From assembly GCA_964612085.1 (NCBI GenBank), contig CAZTCJ010000004.1:1-64000 (forward strand): DNA of 64,000 nucleotides. The letters run 5' to 3'. The notes below the pieces were generated by a model. It was given only the letters and a program-made list of their open reading frames with translations, did not search any database and was not told the DNA's origin. This document shows positions 1 through 7,587 of this stretch, piece by piece. This DNA comes from CAZTCJ01 sp964612085 (GTDB lineage Bacteria; Pseudomonadota; Alphaproteobacteria; JAJFIK01). The stretch's first letter is position 1, and the number at the start of each line of letters is the position of its first letter. The position numbers were made by a program, and so were the translations under genes.

Positions 1-48
1 TTGTCGCTGGCGCTGGCACTGGCGTTGTCGCTGGCGCTGGCACTGGCG
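1..48. repeat. 24-bp tandem repeat, two copies at window edge
   Basis: Two exact head-to-tail copies of a 24-base unit built from GCTGGC-like hexamers occupy 1-48 and probably continue to the left. A decayed continuation runs to about 95. In the frame that joins the downstream membrane protein it encodes a Val/Ala/Gly/Thr-rich linker. Confidence 0.8.
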
Positions 49-857
49 TTGTCGATGGCGATGTCGTTGCCGCTGGCGCTGTCGCTGGCGCTGCTAAAAC
101 GTGGTCCTGGCCCGTCAGCATTCTCCTCAGTCTTGTCTTTAGCGCCATTCTGCTTGGAGTGGCGATTTTGCTTTTTGCATTCGACGGTTCTCAATCCTGG
201 ATCGATCTGTCGGACTCGAAGGATGTCGGCCTCGTCCTGTTCCTTTTACTTCTGCCGGCCGCCAACGCGCTGCTCGATTGGTTCTCTCTTGGCTTCACCC
301 GCTGGCTTTTGAGCAGGATTGCAGAGGGCCATCACCGCTGGGCGGCGTTCGGCTGGTTTGTGCTGGATGGTGTCGTGGCGTTGCTTTTCTTTCTTGCCGT
401 GGCCCTCACCTCCGTTTTTGTCCTGTCGCTCACGGAATATCTCCATGCGGCGGGCGGGGCGGAGCCCGTGTTCGATACGGGCGACCTGCTGTTCGGTTTG
501 AGAGACGATCCGTGGAGCCCGGACTACTGGTGGATCTACGCCATGCTCGGCACGACGCTGCTACCCACGGCGCTCCATTTCCTCGTGGCCTCACCGACGA
601 CCATCTGGGTTTTCCGCATTCCGCTTTTGCGCCGCTTCGTTCTGGACAGGATCGAGCAGTCCCGTGCCGGACCGCAGCAGGATAAACACGCCGTTCACGG
701 CGCGGCGCTGGCCATCGGCGGCAGCTGGGGGCTTGGCATTTTGGTCAGCGGTATTCTGCTCTTCGTCTTAAGCTGGCTGTTCCTGCTGCTGCTCTATCCC
801 GTCCTGCCGCTGCTGCTTGATGGAGCGGACTGGGTCCATGCGCAGATCCACGGCTAG
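3..857 (+). CDS. Polytopic membrane protein with low-complexity linker (5'-truncated)
   Basis: Unrecognised inner-membrane protein. The frame is open from base 3, so the start lies left of the window and at least 284 residues are present. An ATG at 159 is not a believable start because it would cut the first hydrophobic helix, which begins around base 125 (Trp-Ser-Trp-Pro then Leu/Val/Ile-rich). Residues 1-30 are a Val/Ala/Gly linker from the tandem repeat. Four or five hydrophobic segments follow, with a charged stretch (FRIPLLRRFVLDRIEQ) before the last one. No catalytic motif is visible. The linker suggests an N-terminal domain lost with the edge. Confidence 0.65.
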   Translation, partial: VAGAGTGVVAGAGTGVVDGDVVAAGAVAGAAKTWSWPVSILLSLVFSAILLGVAILLFAFDGSQSWIDLSDSKDVGLVLFLLLLPAANALLDWFSLGFTRWLLSRIAEGHHRWAAFGWFVLDGVVALLFFLAVALTSVFVLSLTEYLHAAGGAEPVFDTGDLLFGLRDDPWSPDYWWIYAMLGTTLLPTALHFLVASPTTIWVFRIPLLRRFVLDRIEQSRAGPQQDKHAVHGAALAIGGSWGLGILVSGILLFVLSWLFLLLLYPVLPLLLDGADWVHAQIHG

Positions 858-927
858 AGCCTCGGGCGAATAATCTGAACCACCCTGGCCATTGGGGCCG
901 ATGCTCTTGTTTTTTCGCTCACGCCAG

Positions 928-942
928 AAGCCCTTCGGGCTT
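928..942. other. Short perfect hairpin in intergenic DNA
   Basis: AAGCCC-TTC-GGGCTT forms a 6-bp stem. Neither side has a U-tract, so it is not called a terminator. The surrounding GC-rich gap 858-1050 holds no gene that I can see. Confidence 0.3.
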
Positions 943-1050
943 GGCTCCGCGGGGGCGGCGCAGTGGCGCCGGGCCGCAGTCGCGGCCTGCGAGCGTGATG
1001 CAGATTTAACGCATCGCGCTCTAACCCGCTCTCGGTGACAGTGGACTCAA

Positions 1051-1084
1051 TGGAAAAGGGCGGCCCTGGCAGGCCGCCCTTCAC
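1051..1084 (-). terminator. Rho-independent terminator of the small secreted protein gene
   Basis: A 10-bp perfect stem (AAGGGCGGCC / GGCCGCCCTT, loop six bases) is followed on the minus strand by TTTTCC. It sits 27 bases beyond the stop of the minus-strand gene that ends at 1111. Terminators of the same design recur at 3,173-3,204 and 63,878-63,906. Confidence 0.8.
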
Positions 1085-1110
1085 TGATCCAATATGGGAG
1101 AACCGGACTT

Positions 1111-1398
1111 TCAGTTGCCGGTTCTTTCTTTCTTGGTCAGCGTGCCGTTTTCGATGACCACATCCTGCGCGCCCGAAACCACGATTTCGCCGATGCCTTC
1201 CACCATGATCTTGCAGTTCTCCGAGGACGAGGAACAGACGACTTCGGTGGTCTGGCCATTGATCGTGGCCTGGATCGATCCGGCCTCCGACGTAACCTCG
1301 ATGTTATAGCTTACCGAATCCTGATTGATCAGTTGGGTGGCGGCGGCGGGGGTGGCTGCGAGAATGGCCGCGAACGCGGCCACGATTGTACGTGACAT
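1111..1398 (-). CDS. Small secreted hypothetical protein
   Basis: A 95-residue protein of unknown function. Residues 1-20 are a clear Sec signal peptide (MSRTIVAAFAAILAATPAAA, cleavage after Ala-Ala-Ala-Thr or nearby), so it is periplasmic or secreted. The mature part is about 75 residues, beta-rich in appearance, with two cysteines (CSSSSENC) that could form a disulfide. The start is supported by a GAGGAG ribosome site seven bases upstream. It is a single gene closed by its own terminator at 1,051-1,084. I do not recognise a family. Confidence 0.7.
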   Translation of the reverse strand: MSRTIVAAFAAILAATPAAATQLINQDSVSYNIEVTSEAGSIQATINGQTTEVVCSSSSENCKIMVEGIGEIVVSGAQDVVIENGTLTKKERTGN

Positions 1399-1492
1399 GA
1401 CGGTTACTCCTCAAAATGTCGTGATACCCCACCCTAGAATCGACTCGATGGGCTTGAGAAGTGAGCTTTGCATAATGTCCGTTCTGGACGGA

Positions 1493-2065
1493 TCAAGGCT
1501 CTATCAGAAGACGCTCTGTCACGGTTATACGACCGTCCGTACTCATATGAATAACGATAATTTCGCCCGATGACGGGAAAATATCCGTCAACGCTGTAAT
1601 GTTGACTTGGTGGGTCACCAGCAAAAGTGCTTCGGTTCGATCCCGTCCCATAAGCATCTCGCGCACGGCTGCTGTCTGGGCGGCGGCATCGCCGCGCCCG
1701 GCGAAGAAGGAATTGATCGCCGGGTAAGGCTCGACCGGCCCGGCCTTGAGAAGCTCGGCGGTCTCCCGGCATCGGCACCACTGGCTCGTCAGCACCCTGT
1801 CAAAACGGATATCGTTGTCGGCCAAGGCCGCGCCGATGGCGCGCGCCTGATCCCGGCCCGCATCGTTCAGGGTTCGCTGGGTCGAACAGTCGCCCAGGGT
1901 GAAATCGTCCGGATCGCCGGTGCCGGGGGCGAGCGCATGGCGCATCAGCGCGACCGCACCGGGCTGGCGCAAGGCGTCCCAACCGCTGCCGTCCGCCGCG
2001 TGCACGGAGGCGGGCAGCAGATGACAGGCCGCAAGCAGCACCAGAAAGATCGAGCGGATCGGCAT
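1493..2065 (-). CDS. Histidine phosphatase family protein, exported
   Basis: A phosphoglycerate-mutase-like (histidine phosphatase) protein of 190 residues. The family removes phosphate through a phospho-histidine. The RHG-type motif is LMRHALAPG near residue 40, and the second conserved histidine is in LLLVTHQVNIT near residue 150. An N-terminal signal peptide (MPIRSIFLVLLAACHLLPASVHA) puts it in the periplasm, as in the Ais/SixA-like exported group. The frame extends to 2,110, but the ATG at 2,065 has the AGAGGA ribosome site and directly begins the signal peptide. The substrate is unknown. Confidence 0.8.
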   Translation of the reverse strand: MPIRSIFLVLLAACHLLPASVHAADGSGWDALRQPGAVALMRHALAPGTGDPDDFTLGDCSTQRTLNDAGRDQARAIGAALADNDIRFDRVLTSQWCRCRETAELLKAGPVEPYPAINSFFAGRGDAAAQTAAVREMLMGRDRTEALLLVTHQVNITALTDIFPSSGEIIVIHMSTDGRITVTERLLIEP

Positions 2066-2229
2066 GGATATGTCCTCTTCACAGAATGGGTGTCTCCCCG
2101 TCTGTAGCATGGCCGCGCAGTGGGACCGGGCTCACAGCGCGGTTCCTTTCCCCGGTGTGCCGATTGCGCTATGGAGACGGGGCAGTCAGGCCAACCCCCC
2201 GTGACCGGCCTGGAGAAAGGATGTCCATC

Positions 2230-3165
2230 ATGCCCCATTGGCCCGATATTCCCTATGAGCGCTGGAAAGAGACCGGCGCGAGCCTGCATATGTGGACGCA
2301 GATCGTGGGCAAGTTCCGTTTCGCCCTGACGCCCTGGATCAATCATTCCTGGCAGGCGGCGTTCTACGTCAATGCCAGGGGGCTGACCACCTCCGTGATC
2401 CCGTCAAAGACTGTCAGCTATGAAGCGGTTTTCGATTTCATCGACCATGCCCTTGTCATCCAGGCGAGCGATGGGCGTACGGGGCGTTTCGCTCTGGAGC
2501 CCATGTCGGTGGCCGATTTCCATCAGCGCTTTGTGTCCGCCCTGGAGCGCTTGAAGGCCGATGTGACATTGCACGGGGCGCCGAACGAAGTGCCGGACGC
2601 CGTGCCGTTCCGCGCGCAGACGGCGCCGGGCGCTTACGATCCAGCGGCGGCCCAGGATTACTGGCGGGCTTTGCTGGCGGCCGATAGTGTCTTCAAGACA
2701 TTCCGCACGGGGTTCCTGGGCAAGGCCAGCCCGGTTCATCTGTTCTGGGGCAGTCTGGATCTGGCGGTGACGCGGTTCTCAGGCCGGGAAGCGCCGCGCC
2801 ATCCGGGCGGTTTCCCCAATCTGCCCGACGCGGTGACCCGCGAAGCCTATTCGCACGAAGTGAGTTCGGCGGGCTTCTGGGCTGGCGGCGGCGGTCTCGA
2901 TCATCCCGCCTTCTATTGCTACGCCTATCCGGAACCGGAGGGCTTCCGCGATGCCAAGGTCGAGCCGGACGCCGCCTATTACCACGAAACCATGCAGGAA
3001 TTTGTCCTGCCTTACGATGCGGTGCGCACTGCCGCCGATCCCGACGCAACCCTGCTCGCCTTTCTGCAATCGACCTATGGGGCGGTGGCGGATGCCGCGC
3101 AGTGGGACCGGGCCGCGCTCGACTGCGCAATCGGTCAGCCCCGGGTGCCGCGGGCTTTAGCGTAA
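2230..3165 (+). CDS. DUF5996 family protein
   Basis: A 311-residue soluble protein with the family hallmarks near the N-terminus: LHMWTQIVGKFRFALTP, then INHSWQ and YVNARGLTTS. The C-terminal half carries F/Y-rich blocks and SAGFWAGGGG. Members are widespread in bacteria but their role is not known. Two ATGs compete. The one at 2,221 directly abuts the GGAGAAAGG ribosome site, while the one at 2,230 has normal spacing and gives MPHWPDIPYERW, which fits the family N-terminus, so 2,230 is chosen. The gene converges on the PEP-CTERM gene with a terminator between them. Confidence 0.85.
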   Translation: MPHWPDIPYERWKETGASLHMWTQIVGKFRFALTPWINHSWQAAFYVNARGLTTSVIPSKTVSYEAVFDFIDHALVIQASDGRTGRFALEPMSVADFHQRFVSALERLKADVTLHGAPNEVPDAVPFRAQTAPGAYDPAAAQDYWRALLAADSVFKTFRTGFLGKASPVHLFWGSLDLAVTRFSGREAPRHPGGFPNLPDAVTREAYSHEVSSAGFWAGGGGLDHPAFYCYAYPEPEGFRDAKVEPDAAYYHETMQEFVLPYDAVRTAADPDATLLAFLQSTYGAVADAAQWDRAALDCAIGQPRVPRALA

Positions 3166-3172
3166 AGCCAAT

Positions 3173-3204
3173 GGAAAAGGGCGGCCCGTGGGACCGCCCT
3201 TGTA
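3173..3204 (-). terminator. Terminator of the PEP-CTERM protein gene
   Basis: AAGGGCGG / CCGCCCTT forms an 8-bp stem with a nine-base loop, followed on the minus strand by TTTTCC. It lies 25 bases after the minus-strand stop. It shares the flanking GGAAAAGGGCGG with the terminator at 1,051-1,084. Confidence 0.75.
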
Positions 3205-3229
3205 TCCGTCAAGATTATTCGTATGCCGA

Positions 3230-3931
3230 TCAGGCGGCGGCGAGCGCCTGGCGCTTCTTCTGAAGCCGCACAGCCACAAGACCGAAGCCTAAGATCATCA
3301 TGATCCAGGTGGCGGGCTCGGGCACGGCGTATGCGAAGGCGTATTGCACGCCGAACGGCGAGCCGCCGGTTTGGAAGGCGTAGACGTCCAGGGTGTAGGT
3401 ATCTTTCGCCAGGTTCAGCGCGTAAATCCCCATATCGTCTTCGACACAGCCGATCGGGATGCCGCTGCCGCCGGGGGCGCAGGGATCCAACTGTCCGAGG
3501 AAGGCGGTCTCGATCGTCGTCACATTGTTGCTGGAGTCCGTCAGGGTCACCGTCGCGGTGTCGTCGGCGAGGATCCACAGATTGAAATCGCCAGCAGCGC
3601 CGGTCGAGAAGGTGCGGCGGAAATGCGCCGTTTCATCGCCGATGGTGCGGCTCGATGCATTGGGCGCCGTGACGGTGCGGGGCTGGCCCGTATCGTCATA
3701 GCTGATCCATTTCGCCGTGCCGGACGCCAGTCCGGCGTCGTCACTGACATCGCCCCAGGCCGGGTGCTCGTTGATCACCGTGATCGAGCCCGGATCGACG
3801 CTGTTAACCAGGATGTCCTTGCCGTCACCGCTCCATTCGAAGACTTGCACCGCCGATGCGCTCTGAGCGCTCAGCAGGCTTGCGATGGCGATGCCCGCAG
3901 CGAAAGCGAGCTTTTTGAAACCGAGTGTCAT
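3230..3931 (-). CDS. PEP-CTERM sorting domain-containing protein
   Basis: A 233-residue exported protein. It has an N-terminal signal peptide (KKLAFAAGIAIASLLSAQSASA), a beta-rich central region with two cysteines (DPCAPGGSGIPIGC), and a C-terminal tripartite sorting signal: PEPATW, a hydrophobic helix (IMMILGFGLVAVRL) and a basic tail (QKKRQ). Exosortase cleaves such proteins and places them at the surface, usually in species that also make exopolysaccharide. No exosortase gene is visible in this window. The domain resembles the generic PEPxxWAMMIxGFG group of alphaproteobacteria. The function of the mature part is unknown. Confidence 0.9.
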   Translation of the reverse strand: MTLGFKKLAFAAGIAIASLLSAQSASAVQVFEWSGDGKDILVNSVDPGSITVINEHPAWGDVSDDAGLASGTAKWISYDDTGQPRTVTAPNASSRTIGDETAHFRRTFSTGAAGDFNLWILADDTATVTLTDSSNNVTTIETAFLGQLDPCAPGGSGIPIGCVEDDMGIYALNLAKDTYTLDVYAFQTGGSPFGVQYAFAYAVPEPATWIMMILGFGLVAVRLQKKRQALAAA

Positions 3932-4036
3932 GCCAAATCCCCTTCGGCGTTAGCGGGAAACCAGTGTGATTTCTAAACAAAGTGTATCCAACAGGAACGG
4001 GTATCTGAAGCGCTCAGCCATTTCCGAAATGGATTT

Positions 4037-4056
4037 TTCTTACGGTGCAGTAAGAA
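4037..4056. promoter_or_regulatory. Inverted repeat, possible operator
   Basis: TTCTTAC-N6-GTAAGAA is a perfect 7-bp inverted repeat in the divergent gap between the PEP-CTERM gene (start 3,931) and the dihydrolipoyl dehydrogenase gene (start 4,228). The AT-rich arms in GC-rich DNA suggest a regulator site. No regulator gene lies next to it. Confidence 0.4.
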
Positions 4057-4227
4057 TGCCACACCCTGACGTTGATCGGATACGCGTCTGAAGCGGGTGC
4101 ATCACTGGCGGGCGCCGTGCCCGCTTCACGCACACGGCATGGGCCTGCGCCCACTTAACCGTTGCCCTGGCGCGCGGCCCATGGTCTTGATCGGGCACCC
4201 CATCGCGACGAGTCCACGAGGCCCCCC

Positions 4228-5646
4228 ATGAGCACCCAAGCCCCCGCCAATCCCGCCAGTTACGACACCATTGTTATCGGGACCGGTCCCGGCGGCTATG
4301 TGGCCGCCATCCGCTGCGCCCAATTGGGACAGAAGGTGGCCGTGGTCGAGCGGGAGCATCTGGGGGGCATCTGTCTGAACTGGGGCTGCATCCCCACAAA
4401 GGCGCTGCTCAGATCCTCCGACATCTACCATCTGCTCCATAATCTGGACGACTATGGCCTGTCGGCCTCCAATATCAGCTTCGACGCCCAGAAAGTGGTG
4501 AAGCGCTCCCGCGCCGTGGCCAAGCGGCTGTCGGATGGCGTCAAGTTCCTCATGAAGAAGAACAAGATCGACGTGATCGAAGGCGAGGGGCGTCTGGCGG
4601 GCCCAGGTAAGGTCGCGGTCAAGGGCAAGGACGGCGAGAAGAGCTATGGCGCCAAGGCGATCATCCTGGCGACCGGCGCGCGGGCCCGCGCCCTGCCGGG
4701 CATGGAGCCCGACGGCAAGCTCATCTGGACCTATAAGGAAGCCATGGTGCCCGAGGCCATGCCGAAATCCCTGCTGGTGATCGGCTCCGGCGCCATCGGT
4801 ATCGAATTCGCCAGTTTCTACGCCACCATGGGCGTGGACGTGACCGTGGTCGAGGTGATGGACCGCATCCTCCCTGTGGAGGACGAGGAGATTTCCAAGT
4901 TCGCCCGCAAGGCCTTCGAGAAGCAGGGCATCAAGATCCATACGGGCGCAGGCGTAGAGAAACTGGAAAAGGGCCGGACCTCCGTCACCGCCACCATGAA
5001 GACCAAGGACGGCAAGGCGGGCAAATTCTCCGTAGACCGCGTGATCCTGGCGGTCGGCATCACCGGCAATGTGGAAGGCATCGGCCTGGAAGAGGCGGGC
5101 ATCACCGTCGAGAAAGGCCATGTGGTGGTGAACGAATGGTGCGAGACCGGCGTTAAGGGCGTCTATGCCATCGGCGATCTGGTGGGGGCGCCTTGGCTCG
5201 CCCACAAGGCTTCCCACGAAGGGGTGATGGTGGCCGAGCGCATCGCCGGCGTGAAAGGCGTTCATCCCATGGACAAATCAACCATTCCGGGCTGCACCTA
5301 TTGCAACCCCCAAGTGGCGAGCGTCGGCCTGACGGAAGCCGCCGCCAAGGAGCAGGGCTACGAGATCAAGGTCGGGCGGTTTCCCTTTGTCGGCAATGGC
5401 AAAGCCATCGCGCTTGGCGAGCCCGAGGGGCTGGTGAAGACCATTTTCGACGCCAAGACCGGCGCGCTTCTGGGCGCGCATATGGTGGGGGCGGAGGTGA
5501 CCGAACTCATTCAGGGCTATGGCATCGCCAAGACGCTGGAGACCACGGAAGCCGAGCTGATGCATACGGTCTTCCCCCATCCGACACTGTCTGAAATGAT
5601 GCATGAGAGCGTGCTCGATGCCTATGGCCGGGCGTTGCACTATTGA
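4228..5646 (+). CDS. lpdA: Dihydrolipoyl dehydrogenase (E3)
   Basis: Flavoprotein disulfide reductase, 472 residues, that reoxidises the dihydrolipoyl groups of 2-oxoacid dehydrogenase complexes with NAD+. Visible motifs are the FAD-binding VIGTGPGGYVAAI (about 14-26), the redox-active GGICLNWGCIPTK (about 48-60), the second Rossmann motif VIGSGAIGIEFASF (about 184-197), and the C-terminal HPHPTLSE with the catalytic His-Glu pair. The frame is open upstream to 4,162, but the ATG at 4,228 gives the normal N-terminus. No E1/E2 genes are adjacent, so the complex it serves cannot be read from context. Confidence 0.93.
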   Translation: MSTQAPANPASYDTIVIGTGPGGYVAAIRCAQLGQKVAVVEREHLGGICLNWGCIPTKALLRSSDIYHLLHNLDDYGLSASNISFDAQKVVKRSRAVAKRLSDGVKFLMKKNKIDVIEGEGRLAGPGKVAVKGKDGEKSYGAKAIILATGARARALPGMEPDGKLIWTYKEAMVPEAMPKSLLVIGSGAIGIEFASFYATMGVDVTVVEVMDRILPVEDEEISKFARKAFEKQGIKIHTGAGVEKLEKGRTSVTATMKTKDGKAGKFSVDRVILAVGITGNVEGIGLEEAGITVEKGHVVVNEWCETGVKGVYAIGDLVGAPWLAHKASHEGVMVAERIAGVKGVHPMDKSTIPGCTYCNPQVASVGLTEAAAKEQGYEIKVGRFPFVGNGKAIALGEPEGLVKTIFDAKTGALLGAHMVGAEVTELIQGYGIAKTLETTEAELMHTVFPHPTLSEMMHESVLDAYGRALHY

Positions 5647-5685
5647 TGACCGGCGCGGCTGTGCGTGGGGTAAGGGAGAGGGACG

Positions 5686-6633
5686 ATGACGGTTTTTGAC
5701 TTTTCGATCCGTAAGCTGATGGGTATGGCGCTGCTGGGCGCGGCCTTGGCGGTCGCGGCGCCTGCCGTACCGGTGGAGGCGGCGGGCGGCTCCTCCTCCA
5801 CGCCCGCCAAGAAGGTCGATCCGGCCGAGACCTATCAGGAAGGCATCGAGGCCCTGGAAGCGGGCGAATACCGCAAGGCGGAACGCAAGTTCAAGGCAGT
5901 CCTGCGGATCACGCCCGACGATCCCAACACGAACTATGCCATGGGTCTGGCGCTGATGGGCCGCGAACGGCCGAAGCGCGCGCGCCGCTATTTCGCCACC
6001 GCCGTCGAGGAACGCCCGGACTTCATCGAGGCCCGCTTCAAGCTGGGCGAAGCGCTCATCCTGACCGATGATCCCGACGGTGCGGGCGAGCAGGTCACCG
6101 CGCTCGAAGGCATGCTGGCGGCCTGCGCCGATCCGTGCCCGCCGGAAAAGGAACGCAAGCTGCAGAAAGCCATTGACGCGCTGCGCGGCATGATCGATGA
6201 GATGCGCGCGGGCGAAGAGGACTACGGTTTCGTGCTGCCCAAGCCGGACGCTGGGGATTTGCGCTACGCGGACGCCGTGAAACTGATCAATAAGTCCGAT
6301 TTCGCTGCGGCTGTTTCCGCGCTGCACGAGGCGGCGCTGGCCACCGGTCCGCATCCGGACATTCTGAACTATCTGGGCTATGCCCACCGCAAGATGGGCC
6401 GGTATGCCGAAGCCCGCCGCTACTACACCCAGGCCTTGGTCCTCGATCCGGACCATAAGGGCGCCACTGAATATCTGGGCGAGCTTTATCTGGAACTGGG
6501 CGATCAGGACGGCGCCAAGCGGCAATTGGCCAAGCTCGATCGCCTGTGCACCTTCGGCTGTCCGGAGCGGGAAGACCTGGCGCGGATGATTGCGGCGGTG
6601 ACCACCGAATCCGCGACAGGGTCGGCCCAATAA
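5686..6633 (+). CDS. Exported TPR-repeat protein
   Basis: A 315-residue protein with a signal peptide (LMGMALLGAALAVAAPAVPVEAA) followed by tetratricopeptide repeats. At least two blocks are clear, near residues 45-115 (EALEAGEYRKAERKFKAVL and neighbours) and 200-285 (NYLGYAHRKMGRYAEARRYY). Two paired-cysteine patches (CADPCPP, CTFGCPE) may be disulfides. TPR proteins are binding scaffolds. The start is supported by GGGAGAGGG. The cytochrome-like gene starts six bases after its stop, so the two are probably cotranscribed and may act together in the periplasm. Confidence 0.8.
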   Translation: MTVFDFSIRKLMGMALLGAALAVAAPAVPVEAAGGSSSTPAKKVDPAETYQEGIEALEAGEYRKAERKFKAVLRITPDDPNTNYAMGLALMGRERPKRARRYFATAVEERPDFIEARFKLGEALILTDDPDGAGEQVTALEGMLAACADPCPPEKERKLQKAIDALRGMIDEMRAGEEDYGFVLPKPDAGDLRYADAVKLINKSDFAAAVSALHEAALATGPHPDILNYLGYAHRKMGRYAEARRYYTQALVLDPDHKGATEYLGELYLELGDQDGAKRQLAKLDRLCTFGCPEREDLARMIAAVTTESATGSAQ

Positions 6634-6639
6634 GCCCTG

Positions 6640-7587
6640 GTGATGCGTATCGCCGGTCTGAGCCTTTTGATCGCGTCTTGGGTGGCGGGTGCCGCCGCCC
6701 AAGATAGCCTTAAGCTTACGGACGCCACCTGGATCGCGCCCGGATCCGATGCGGTCCGGGTGCTGACGGTCGAGCCCGCCGAGTGTCTGGCCCCGCCAGA
6801 AGATCGAGAGACGGCCCATGCGGTCGAAGTGGGGCGGGCGGCCTTCCGCTCGCCGTTTCTGTTGGGCGGGCAGGCGGCGCGGGCCGGGCTCTCGTGCGAA
6901 AGCTGCCACCGCAACGGCCACGATAATCCGGACTTTCATCTTGACGGCCTGTCGGGCGCGCCGGGCACGGCGGATGTCACGTCGGCCCATTTCAGTACCG
7001 TGCGCGAGGACGAGGCGTTCAATCCCGTGCCCATCCCGAGCCTTGTTGACAGCGCTAACAAGCAAGCGTTCGGCACCACCGCGCCCGTGCCGTCCTTGCG
7101 CGTCTTTATCGACAGCGCCATCCGCGAGGAGTTTCAGGGGGCCGACCCGGCGGAACCCGTGCTCGACGGTCTCGTGGCCTATATCGCCCATCTGAAATCA
7201 TCCGCCTGCGGCGACGCCGAAACCGTTCCGGTGACGGAAGACACGTTCTTGAAGGATATCGACCGGGCCTTGGACGCAGCGGACGGGGCGCTTGCCCGAG
7301 GTCACGGCCGGACGGCGGATTTCCTCACCGTCACGGTGCAGGGCCTGCTGGGGCGTTTGCATGCCCGCTACGGTCTGCCGGGGCTGGACACCGAGCGGGC
7401 CATGATCGAGGGCCGCGCCGGGCGGCTCAAGCGCATCCGCCGCCTGATCGCCTGGGGGGAACTGGAGGATGCCCGCACGGTGCTCAAGGATGTCCGCACC
7501 CGGATCGGCTATGCGGGCAATACGCTTCGCAAAGCACGCGACCGCTCCCTGTTCAACCCCGACGTCCTGCGGGCGCATCTGCCCTAA
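6640..7587 (+). CDS. Periplasmic c-type cytochrome-like protein, single CxxCH
   Basis: A 315-residue protein with a signal peptide (MMRIAGLSLLIASWVAGAAA) and one heme-attachment motif, CESCH, near residue 88 in LSCESCHRNGHDNPDFHLDG. The layout resembles the N-terminal part of MauG/di-heme peroxidase-like proteins, but only one heme motif is present, so the family is not firm. The C-terminal third is helical and Arg-rich (RLKRIRRLIAWGELEDARTV). The first codon is GTG at 6,640, with an ATG at 6,643. It follows the TPR gene directly and overlaps the convergent exchanger gene by four bases. Confidence 0.7.
   Translation: MMRIAGLSLLIASWVAGAAAQDSLKLTDATWIAPGSDAVRVLTVEPAECLAPPEDRETAHAVEVGRAAFRSPFLLGGQAARAGLSCESCHRNGHDNPDFHLDGLSGAPGTADVTSAHFSTVREDEAFNPVPIPSLVDSANKQAFGTTAPVPSLRVFIDSAIREEFQGADPAEPVLDGLVAYIAHLKSSACGDAETVPVTEDTFLKDIDRALDAADGALARGHGRTADFLTVTVQGLLGRLHARYGLPGLDTERAMIEGRAGRLKRIRRLIAWGELEDARTVLKDVRTRIGYAGNTLRKARDRSLFNPDVLRAHLP

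Noticed and set aside
5278..7191. A 637-codon open frame on the minus strand
   Set aside because: It is antisense to lpdA, the TPR gene and the cytochrome-like gene, is rich in His/Arg/Gly as expected of a shadow frame, and has no domain pattern.
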